The notes under the pieces were generated by a model. The model had not been told where the DNA came from, searched no databases, and worked only from the letters and a program-made list of their open reading frames with translations. The translations under genes and the position numbers were made by a program. This document shows positions 1 through 7,000 of a DNA stretch of 33,440 nucleotides, in pieces. This DNA comes from an uncultured Roseburia sp. (GTDB lineage Bacteria; Bacillota; Clostridia; Lachnospirales; Lachnospiraceae), in assembly GCA_900550935.1 (NCBI GenBank), contig URUD01000032.1, positions 1 to 33,440 on the forward strand, in the 5' to 3' direction. Numbering within the stretch: position 1 is the first letter of the stretch; each line of letters starts with the position of its first letter.

Positions 1-1
1 C

Positions 2-982
2 CCGGAGGATATGATCGTCCAATCAGATGTTCCAGATGCGGAAGATCAGGATGAGCAAGAACAAGATACCGGAGATGCAGAAAAAGAAGAACTGCAATTT
101 GAAAAGCCTGAAACGGAAGTAACAGATCCGGAACTGGAAGAAACAGAACTGCCAGAGGATGATGAGAATAACGATGCTGACTTAGACAGTGAGGAAGAGC
201 AAAAAGCAGCACAGTCCTTAAAAAAGGCTTATCAATCCGTATTTCTTGGATGGGCATTATATGATGACAAGGACAAACTGATCCCGACCTGGAAAGCGGA
301 AGAGGTTGTTAAAAATCTGATTTCAGAGGATGGTGGAACGGTTACATTATATGCCGTCTGGGATGATTGTCCGTGGATCAGCGCGACAGACCTTTATTAC
401 ACATTAGGACAGGCACAGAGCGGGTACATCACGGAAACAGAAATTTTAAGTCATGCGACTGCAGAGGACAGGGAGGACGGAAGCCCGATCTTACCGGGAA
501 TCAATCCGGCAATAAATAATCCAGATGTAAATACATCGTTTACCATTCCGGATTATCAGGAAAGCGAATTTACCAGCATGACACACGATGCTGCGGTAAC
601 GGAGAACCTGACGGTAACGGACAGTGTCGGAAATACATACTGGAAGCAGATAACCGTGTATGTGGTCGATACATCTCCAAAAAAGGTAAAACCGGTTGGA
701 ACGACACGTTTTATCAGTGAGAAGTATTTTAATACAGATCACGATCATGGAGGCTTGGAGGATAATTCCATTTGGAAAACAGATCCGGAATATCAGGCTG
801 TTTTACAAAAGGCTTTTGACAATTTGAAAAATAATACCCCGGATATGACATTTTATATCACGCATGAGACAGTTCTGGAAATGAAGCAGTTCGTTCAGGA
901 GCATGGAGTAGGAAAAACAAAAGAGCTAGGAGCATTACAACAATTCTATGATGAGCTGATGACACCGAACAGGACACAGTAA
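2..982 (+). CDS. Surface-type protein with InlB B-repeat, C-terminal part (5' end outside window)
   Basis: The frame is open to the window edge (P-E-D precedes the first ATG at 11), so this is probably the C-terminal part of a longer extracellular protein. The GGAGG just before ATG 11 could be read as a ribosome binding site, but it is also simply the codons for P-E-D, and no signal peptide follows. Residues about 1-65 counted from ATG 11 are a very acidic D/E-rich linker. Residues about 75-117 (VFLGWAL to VTLYAVW) match a Listeria-Bacteroides InlB B-repeat. A beta-sandwich-like segment follows (LYYTLGQAQSGYITETEILS to WKQITVYVVDTSP). The end (about 245-323) is helical and polar, with no LPXTG motif or membrane anchor. 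Similar proteins occur as cargo of Lachnospiraceae integrative elements. The precise role is unknown. Confidence 0.7.
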   Translation, partial: PEDMIVQSDVPDAEDQDEQEQDTGDAEKEELQFEKPETEVTDPELEETELPEDDENNDADLDSEEEQKAAQSLKKAYQSVFLGWALYDDKDKLIPTWKAEEVVKNLISEDGGTVTLYAVWDDCPWISATDLYYTLGQAQSGYITETEILSHATAEDREDGSPILPGINPAINNPDVNTSFTIPDYQESEFTSMTHDAAVTENLTVTDSVGNTYWKQITVYVVDTSPKKVKPVGTTRFISEKYFNTDHDHGGLEDNSIWKTDPEYQAVLQKAFDNLKNNTPDMTFYITHETVLEMKQFVQEHGVGKTKELGALQQFYDELMTPNRTQ

Positions 983-1015
983 GGGATTGATGAAATAATG
1001 GGAGGAATGAGAAAG

Positions 1016-1144
1016 ATGCAGCTAATAGCAATACTGATAGCGGTCTTTACGATGGCATTAGAAGCAGGTATGATAGTATTTTTAATTATATTTATGATCG
1101 GAGTGAGTTCATTTTCAAATAGTTCATTTTCTAAGCTGGCATAA
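1016..1144 (+). CDS. Small hydrophobic protein, 42 aa, single membrane segment
   Basis: This short ORF lies 33 bases after the surface-protein gene. ATG 1016 is chosen because GGAGGA at 1001-1006 sits nine bases upstream; in-frame ATGs at 998 and 1007 are possible but badly placed for that site. The product begins MQLIAILIAVFTMALEAGMI and is dominated by one hydrophobic stretch of about 30 residues, ending in a Ser/Asn-rich tail (SSFSNSSFSKLA). It looks like a one-pass membrane peptide. Function is unknown; it may simply be translated with the upstream gene. Confidence is moderate because the ORF is so short. Confidence 0.45.
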   Translation: MQLIAILIAVFTMALEAGMIVFLIIFMIGVSSFSNSSFSKLA

Positions 1145-1193
1145 GAGAATATATGTAATTGAAGATTCAAAAATGGCATATCATATTATGTAA

Positions 1194-1242
1194 GAAAAAA
1201 GGAAAGCAAACACTAAGTTTGGCGACCCCGTGTTTGCTTTCC
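1194..1242 (-). terminator. Strong 13-bp hairpin, intrinsic terminator when read on the minus strand
   Basis: GGAAAGCAAACAC at 1201-1213 pairs perfectly with GTGTTTGCTTTCC at 1230-1242 around a 16-base loop. On the minus strand the stem is followed by TTTTTTCTT (complement of 1192-1200), the layout of an intrinsic terminator. No T-run follows on the plus strand, so it would mainly stop leftward transcription, although no minus-strand gene is visible immediately to its right. It might insulate the surface-protein gene from antisense transcripts that start at the recombinase control region or beyond. Confidence 0.6.
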
Positions 1243-1260
1243 TGGTGTGCATGGTTAGCA

Positions 1261-1314
1261 CTTGATACTTACCGATGCGTTAGAATGATAACATTTGTCG
1301 GTAATTGTGTCAAG
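1261..1314. promoter_or_regulatory. Dyad (operator-like inverted repeat) upstream of the recombinase unit
   Basis: CTTGA (1261-1265) plus TTACCGA (1269-1275) are mirrored by TCGGTAA (1298-1304) plus TCAAG (1310-1314), with a 22-base centre. The right half-site overlaps the putative -35 box at 1305-1310 of the promoter for the 49-residue ORF and recombinase. This is the expected position for a repressor or an excision/regulatory protein of the element. The symmetry is seen directly; the role is inferred. Confidence 0.45.
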
Positions 1315-1334
1315 AGAGAGCCATTTAGTATAAA
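1305..1334 (+). promoter_or_regulatory. Promoter for the 49-aa ORF and recombinase
   Basis: TTGTGT (1305-1310), an 18-base spacer and TATAAA (1329-1334) resemble a sigma-A promoter just ahead of the small ORF at 1354. The -35 box lies inside the right arm of the 1261-1314 dyad, so the element's recombinase is plausibly under repressor control. Confidence 0.45.
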
Positions 1335-1353
1335 AAAATGGAGAGATTGACAG

Positions 1354-1503
1354 ATGGAAGAAAAAAAGAGGCGCACGATCGTGTGTTCACATTACGTTGT
1401 CACGGTTGGGTTTGGACAGGAAAGATTGGAAAACTGCATACAAAAAATGCTGAAGGATAAAGAAAACAATATGAGATTAAAGGTTTGTAATTCTCCTAAA
1501 TAG
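1354..1503 (+). CDS. Small basic protein, 49 aa, upstream of the recombinase
   Basis: ATG 1354 follows GGAGAG at 1340-1345 with eight bases between. The product begins MEEKKRRTIVCSHYVVTVGF, continues with ERLENCIQKMLKDKENNM and is lysine/arginine-rich, with two to three Cys. It sits 38 bases upstream of the recombinase, apparently in the same transcript. Small ORFs in this place on integrative elements often encode regulatory or accessory recombination proteins, but I recognise no domain here. It could act as a recombination directionality factor or be a remnant; both are guesses from position. Confidence 0.5.
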   Translation: MEEKKRRTIVCSHYVVTVGFGQERLENCIQKMLKDKENNMRLKVCNSPK

Positions 1504-1541
1504 CGATAAAATAAGGTTTAAGAAATGGAGGAGAATGTGAA

Positions 1542-3113
1542 ATGTATAGGAGAAGACAACATTATAAAACAGCAATCTATTGCAGGCTTTCTGATGAGGA
1601 TTATCAAAAGAAGCGTGATGTGTCAGAAAGTATAGAAAACCAGCTTTCCATTTGCAGAAAGTATATGGATGAACATCCTGGCATGGAAGAGGTGGGAGTA
1701 TACATCGATGATGGACGTACCGGATTAAATTATGACCGGGATGGATACATAAGAATGATGAATGATGTGGATGCCGGAATGGTTGATTGTATCATAACAA
1801 AAAGTCTGGCAAGACTCGGAAGAGAACATACAGAAACGATAAGGCTTTTTAAAGAAACATTTGTATTAAAGGGAATCAGATACATTGCAGTGGTAGACAA
1901 TATAGATTTTAATGGTCGGATTGAGAGTATTGAAATTCCGATAAAGGTGCTGATGAATGATCACTACTCGATGGAGATTTCTAAAAATATAAGATCTGCT
2001 TTTTCCGTAAAAGCGGAAAGGGGAGAATTTATCGGATCATTTGCTTCTTATGGATTTAAGAAGGATGAAAAGGATAAAAACCTATTGGTTGTGGATCCGG
2101 TTGCTGCAGAGGTTGTAAAACGTATTTACGCAGAATTTATATCTGGCAAAAATATAAGTGCGATCGTTCATGGACTAAATGATGATGGGATACCAAGTCC
2201 TTCTGAGTATAAAAAGCAGGAGGGTATGAATTACAGCAATAACCGAAAACTGGAGAAGACTAACTATTGGACATACAGCACGGTAAAAAAGATCCTGGTC
2301 AATGAAAATGAAAATTACATCGGAAATATGGTGCAGCATCGTACAGAAAAGATTGCATACAACATGAAAAAGTTTGTGCAGGTTCCGAAAGAGGAATGGA
2401 TCAGGCGTGAGCATACACACGAAGCAATCATCAGCATAGAGCAGTATGAATTGGTACATAAACTGATCAAGCAGAGATGGGTAAACATGGAGCATAGCCG
2501 GAATACCGTATGGAAGTTTGCCGGGTTAGTATTTTGTGCTGATTGTGGAAGAGCACTCACACGATCGACAAGAAAAGATGGTAAGGTATTGAGATGTCCT
2601 ACTTATTCTAGGATAGGAAAGGAATATTGCAGCCAGCATTTGATTTATGAATATGAATTAGAAGAAATCATTATGAGGGAAATAAAAAACAATATCTCAG
2701 ATGCACTGAAAAATATGGATTTGGAAAATGCAAGGCACAGCGAAACGAAAAGACGTATCCATGAGGAAAGCAGCCGGTTGAACATACAGCTTGAAAATGC
2801 AGAAAATAACTATAAAAGAATGGTAATGAATCTATCGACCGGGATTATTGACGAGGAAGATTTTTTAATATTCAAAGAGCAATATCAGGAAAAGAAAAGA
2901 CAGATAGAAAAAAGAAAATCTGCATTGCAAAGTAGAACAAAAAATGATATACTGCTTGTAGATGAATATCAGAGATGGCTTGATAATTTCTTAAGGTACC
3001 GGGAAATTGATGAATTAAGCCGTGAGGTATTGATCAATCTAATAGATAGGATTGATGTGTATGAGGGTGAAAAAATACATATCAGTTTTAAATTCAAAAA
3101 ACCAATTCAATAA
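1542..3113 (+). CDS. Large serine recombinase (TnpX/CcrB-like site-specific integrase), 523 aa
   Basis: This enzyme integrates and excises the element by double-strand cleavage at short att sites, forming a covalent link between a Ser and a 2-base staggered core. The catalytic Ser is S17 in YCRLSDED, in the N-terminal resolvase domain (about 8-155), followed by conserved SLARLGR near residue 88. The recombinase domain spans about 165-300, with GF near 171 and a TYSTVKKILVNENY-like motif near 244-259. A zinc ribbon has C332, C335, C352 and C363. Residues about 395-465 form a long charged coiled coil typical of large serine integrases. The length is usual for the family and all key residues are present, so it looks active. 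GGAGGAG at 1528-1534 sets ATG 1542. Its 3' end points out of the element and its last 75 bases are overlapped on the other strand by the interrupted deacetylase frame. Confidence 0.93.
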   Translation: MYRRRQHYKTAIYCRLSDEDYQKKRDVSESIENQLSICRKYMDEHPGMEEVGVYIDDGRTGLNYDRDGYIRMMNDVDAGMVDCIITKSLARLGREHTETIRLFKETFVLKGIRYIAVVDNIDFNGRIESIEIPIKVLMNDHYSMEISKNIRSAFSVKAERGEFIGSFASYGFKKDEKDKNLLVVDPVAAEVVKRIYAEFISGKNISAIVHGLNDDGIPSPSEYKKQEGMNYSNNRKLEKTNYWTYSTVKKILVNENENYIGNMVQHRTEKIAYNMKKFVQVPKEEWIRREHTHEAIISIEQYELVHKLIKQRWVNMEHSRNTVWKFAGLVFCADCGRALTRSTRKDGKVLRCPTYSRIGKEYCSQHLIYEYELEEIIMREIKNNISDALKNMDLENARHSETKRRIHEESSRLNIQLENAENNYKRMVMNLSTGIIDEEDFLIFKEQYQEKKRQIEKRKSALQSRTKNDILLVDEYQRWLDNFLRYREIDELSREVLINLIDRIDVYEGEKIHISFKFKKPIQ

Positions 3114-3452
3114 AGAGAACAAATCTTTTTCTAAGTGATATATAAATCCCGAGTAACCGTCTCCATATCCACAGTCATATGTAAGATAAATGACTTTATC
3201 GTCTCCACTGCCGACATAGTAGGCATCATAGGTTTTTAGTTCATCCGGCGTAACATTTCCGGTAGGTTTGGTTCCATCTGCACCGAAGCCAAGCCCCCAG
3301 TTATCGGTCTGCGCTGCGATCGAGTTGTTGGTAACAGGTTTGGTGGCAGAATCCTCACGCAGCATCGCAGCACCTCTTCCCACAAAAAACATGGCAGCAA
3401 GGAGACCAAGTGTCCCTGCCAGTTGGATTCGTTGACGGTTCATGTTTGTCAT
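3039..3452 (-). pseudogene. PdaA-like polysaccharide (muramic acid) deacetylase, N-terminal fragment split by the element
   Basis: PdaA removes the acetyl group from muramic acid in peptidoglycan, a step toward muramic delta-lactam in spore cortex. The fragment starts with MTNMNRQRIQ and a secretion-signal or membrane-anchor segment (residues about 10-30). It then follows Bacillus PdaA closely: NWGLGF (51-56), a proline/glycine stretch, ELKTYDAYYVG (71-81), and KVIYLTYDCGYGDGY (86-100), which contains the first metal-binding Asp motif. After S101 (about 3150) it reads into element DNA for 36 codons and stops at 3039, antisense to the recombinase end. PdaA is about 263 residues in B. subtilis, so most of the catalytic domain is missing; it should lie left of the element, before coordinate 1. 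A TATAAT-like -10 lies at 3471-3476 on the minus strand. A sporulation-type promoter could not be established. The gene would be restored by excision. Confidence 0.8.
3140..3160. other. Inferred attachment-site junction (element/chromosome boundary)
   Basis: On the minus strand the deacetylase frame matches PdaA proteins through Y-D-C-G-Y-G-D-G-Y-S (codons ending near 3150), then turns into GFIYHLEKDLF, which no longer resembles the family (expected P-K-V/I-L-D-x-L-K-K). The crossover therefore lies near 3140-3160, about 40 bases beyond the recombinase stop codon. The exact core dinucleotide cannot be fixed without the other junction or an empty site. Confidence 0.6.
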
Positions 3453-3531
3453 TCCATATGTTTTTTCCTAATTATATGTCAAATGTGGCTTGTTTTAATA
3501 CAGAAGATCAGTTGCAAAATGCAGGCTGTAC

Positions 3532-3560
3532 TTGCGAAATGGAAGGAAGAAGGGTATAGT
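3532..3560 (+). promoter_or_regulatory. Sigma-A promoter for the 130-aa acidic protein
   Basis: TTGCGA (3532-3537), 17 bases, TATAGT (3555-3560). It lies 34 bases upstream of the ATG at 3595 and reads away from the interrupted deacetylase gene. Confidence 0.65.
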
Positions 3561-3594
3561 AGAGAGATGTAAGAAAAAACAAAGGAGAATACAA

Positions 3595-3987
3595 ATGGAT
3601 TCATTAAAACTGACATACAAGATTTACCTTGAGGCAGAGGATATATCCTGCTCACGTATTGCATCGACAACTTCTTATTTCAAAAATTTATTTCAGAATT
3701 GCACCAACTCCTATCTGCAAAAAGCACAGGTAGATGATGAGTGCGATATGGATGATTTTACATTGCGCCTGTACGTAGAGGAGACCATCGAAGAGGAAAC
3801 GTGCCAGAACACAGAGGACGCGAAGTCGTTCCTGGGCGATATGGCAGAGTTTGTAGATGCGATCGCAATGGCACATTCCTATCTGGATATGGAGGGAAGT
3901 TTCTCAATTTCCTATGGAGATGTGGAAGAAAGCTACAGCTTTGTGTCCGAAGCGGGAAAAGACTATTGCGATTTTGGAGAAGAATAG
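3595..3987 (+). CDS. Acidic protein of unknown function, 130 aa
   Basis: ATG 3595 is preferred over an upstream in-frame ATG because AAAGGAGAA lies at 3581-3589. The product begins MDSLKLTYKIYLEAEDISCS, is strongly acidic throughout (EETIEEET near residue 63; FGEE at the end) and has no signal peptide or membrane segment. It contains six Cys, four of them in the N-terminal half (C19, C34 and two shortly after). It is a single-gene unit with its own promoter and a bidirectional terminator. I recognise no family and infer only a small soluble cytoplasmic protein. Confidence 0.75.
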   Translation: MDSLKLTYKIYLEAEDISCSRIASTTSYFKNLFQNCTNSYLQKAQVDDECDMDDFTLRLYVEETIEEETCQNTEDAKSFLGDMAEFVDAIAMAHSYLDMEGSFSISYGDVEESYSFVSEAGKDYCDFGEE

Positions 3988-3990
3988 AAA

Positions 3991-4024
3991 AAATGCAGTC
4001 ACATTTGTGGCTGCATTTTTTTTG
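3991..4024. terminator. Bidirectional intrinsic terminator between converging genes
   Basis: AAATGCAGTCACA and TGTGGCTGCATTT form a stem with one G-T pair and a 2-base loop, with eight T following on the plus strand. On the minus strand the same stem is followed by TTTTTT, so it also serves the long activase gene ending at 4047. Confidence 0.85.
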
Positions 4025-4046
4025 CGCATTTTGCGGTGCAGGGTGT

Positions 4047-7000
4047 TTATTTCTCATTCGCTAAATTTTTATTTGCAGTAGAAAGCATTAATTTAATACG
4101 GTTCAACTGGTTTACTTCACTTGCACCCGGATCATAGTCGATCGCAACGATATTGGACTCGGGGTGACGATGACGCAGCTCTTTGATAACACCTTTTCCT
4201 ACCACGTGATTTGGCAGGCAGGCAAACGGCTGGGTACATACGATGTTTGGAGTACCGGTATGGATCAGCTCTAACATTTCTCCGGTTAAGAACCATCCCT
4301 CACCAGTCTGGTTTCCTTCAGAAACGATCTCTCTTGCATAAGCAGCAAGGTCATCGATGTAAGCTGGCGGATCAAAGTGGGTACTTTTTTCAAACTCATC
4401 TCTTGCCGCACTTCTCAGCCATTCAAAGAACTTGATGCCAAGACGTCCAATACGTTTGGATTTTTTGGAAAATCCAAGGTTGTCTGCCTTAAAGCCAGTG
4501 TTGTAGAAGCAGTAGAGTAAGAAGTCTGTAAGATCTGGAACGACTGCCTCAGCACCTTCTGACTCCAACAGTCCGACAAGGTCGTTGTTTGCAGCAGGAT
4601 GGAACTTAACCAGGATCTCTCCGACAACACCGACACGAGGTTTCTTGATATCCAGCCGCTCTAACTGGTCAAAGTCACGGATGATCTGGCGGCACATCTG
4701 TTTGAATTTCCGGTGGGAAAGCAGTTTATCCTGTGTTATAAATGCAATGACCTCTTTTTTCCATTTCTCATGCAGCGCATTTGCTGAACCCGGTACTGCT
4801 TCGTATGGACGGGTACGGTACAGACATCTCAAGAAGATATCACCGAATGTCAACGCATACAAACCATGCTGGATCAGCGAAGGGGTAAGCTTAAAGCCAG
4901 GGTTTGACTCCAGACCGCTTAAGTTGATGGAGATAACCGGAACATCCGGGTAACCTGCTTTTTCCAGAGCACGACGGATAAATCCGATGTAGTTGCTGGC
5001 ACGGCATCCACCACCTGTCTGGGAGATCAGGATGGCAGTCTTACTCATATCATAATTCCCTGACATAACCGCACTCATAAGCTGTCCCACTACAATAAGA
5101 GAAGGGTAGCAGGCATCGTTGTTAACATATTTTAATCCGACATCCACACAGGTGCGGCTTGGTACATCCGGAACGACCAGATTGTAACCTGCGGCACAGA
5201 ACGCCGGCTCCAGTAATTCAAAATGGATCGGCGACATCTGTGGGCAGAGGATCGTATAATTTTTACGCATCTCCTCTGTGAAGATGGTACGGTTATAGTT
5301 TGCCGGAACGATGGTACGTTTCTGCTGTCTCTTTTCACGCACGCGGATCGCAGAGAGCAGGGAACGGATACGGATACGTGCCGCTCCTAAGTTGTTGACC
5401 TCATCGATCTTAAGGCAGGTATAGATCTTGCCTGATTTCGTTAAGATGTCGTTGACCGCATCGGTGGTAACGGCATCCAGACCACATCCAAAAGAATTTA
5501 ACTGGATCAGATCCAGATCGTCTCTTGTCTTTACGAAGTTTGCAGCCGCATATAATCTGGAATGGTACATCCACTGGTCCATAACGATCAGAGGACGTTC
5601 TACCTGATGCAGATGCGAGATCGAATCCTCGGTCAATACGGCAATGCCATAAGAGTTGATCAGCTCAGGAATACCATGGTTGATCTCCGGGTCAACGTGG
5701 TAAGGACGTCCTGCGAGGACGATACCGCGTTTGCCGGTCTTTTCCAGATAATCTAATACTTCTTCGCCTTTCTTTTGCATTTCCATACGGACAACGGCAA
5801 GTTCTTTGTATGCCTCAGAAACCGCATCACGGATCTCAGATTCCGGAATGGCAAATTCCGGGGCACCAAAGGTCTTGACTAACTGGGAAGATAACGTCTC
5901 TTCACTGGTAAATGCCATGAACGGATTGTAAAAACGTACTTTTCCGGAAGTAATGTCGTCAACGTTATTCTTGATATTTTCTGCATAAGAAGTAACGATC
6001 GGGCAGTTGTAATGGTTGTTGGAATCCGGAAATTCGTTGCGCTCATAAGGAACACATGGATAGAAGATGAAATCAACATTCTGATGGATCAGCCATGTGA
6101 CATGTCCGTGCGCGAGTTTTGCAGGGTAACATTCGGATTCACTTGGGATGGAATCAATACCCAGTTCGTAAATCTTACGTGTCGACTGCGGAGAGAGTAC
6201 GATCTGGAAGCCTAATTTCTTAAAGAAAATAGCCCAGAACGGATAATTCTCATACATATTTAAGACACGCGGGATACCAACGGTACCACGGGTCGCTTCT
6301 TCTGCTGTAAGTGGTGTATAGTCAAATAAGCGTTTGTTCTTATATTCAAAGAGGTTTGGAATGTTCTCTTTGTTTTTCTCTTTGCCGATACCGCGTTCAC
6401 AACGGTTTCCGGTAATGTACTGACGGTTTCCGGAGAAACGGTTGATCGTCAGCAGACAGTGGTTGGTACATCCCTGACAGCGGGTCAGTTTGGTATCGAA
6501 AGTCAGGTTGTTGATGTCCTCGATGGAAAGCATCGTGGTCTGATAGCCCTCTTCGTGGCGTTCTCTAGCGATCAGAGCGGCACCGAAAGCACCCATGATA
6601 CCTGCGATATCCGGACGTACACATTCACAGCCGGAGATCTTTTCAAAACTGCGGAGTACGGCATCGTTGTAGAACGTACCACCCTGTACAACAACATTTT
6701 TACCGAGTTCACTTGCATCGGAGAGCTTGATTACCTTAAACAGAGCATTCTTGATAACGGAATAGGCAAGACCGGCAGAGATATCTGCAACGGATGCGCC
6801 CTCTTTCTGCGCCTGTTTTACCTTAGAGTTCATGAATACGGTACAACGGGTACCAAGATCGATCGGGTTTTTCGCAAACAGAGCCTCTTTCGCGAAATCC
6901 TGAACCGAGAAGTTTAAGGATTTTGCAAAGGTCTCAATGAAAGAACCACATCCAGAGGAACATGCCTCATTCAACTGTACGCTGTCAACGGTCTGATTTT

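Larger units (their letters stand above)
1..3150 (+). mobile_element. Right end of an integrated element carrying a large serine recombinase
   Basis: This is the right-hand terminal part of a larger element whose left end lies before the window. Evidence for the boundary is that a large serine recombinase gene ends at 3113, and from about 3150 the opposite strand becomes a normal chromosomal deacetylase gene that is cut short exactly there. The interior holds a surface-type protein, two tiny ORFs and a control region, a mix typical of Lachnospiraceae integrative elements. The stretch looks richer in A than the core genes that follow. Whether it is conjugative, mobilizable or phage-like cannot be told from this end. 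The exact last base is uncertain by about 10-15 bases. Confidence 0.82.

Noticed and set aside
1159..1350. 63-residue plus-strand ORF over the recombinase control region
   Set aside because: It spans the perfect hairpin, the dyad and the promoter, has no good ribosome binding site, and its sequence looks like translated regulatory DNA.
3453..3480. Sigma-G or sigma-E promoter for the interrupted deacetylase
   Set aside because: CATATAAT is near the sigma-E -10 and GTATT lies roughly at a -35 distance, but both match poorly and a plain TATAAT reading is equally possible.
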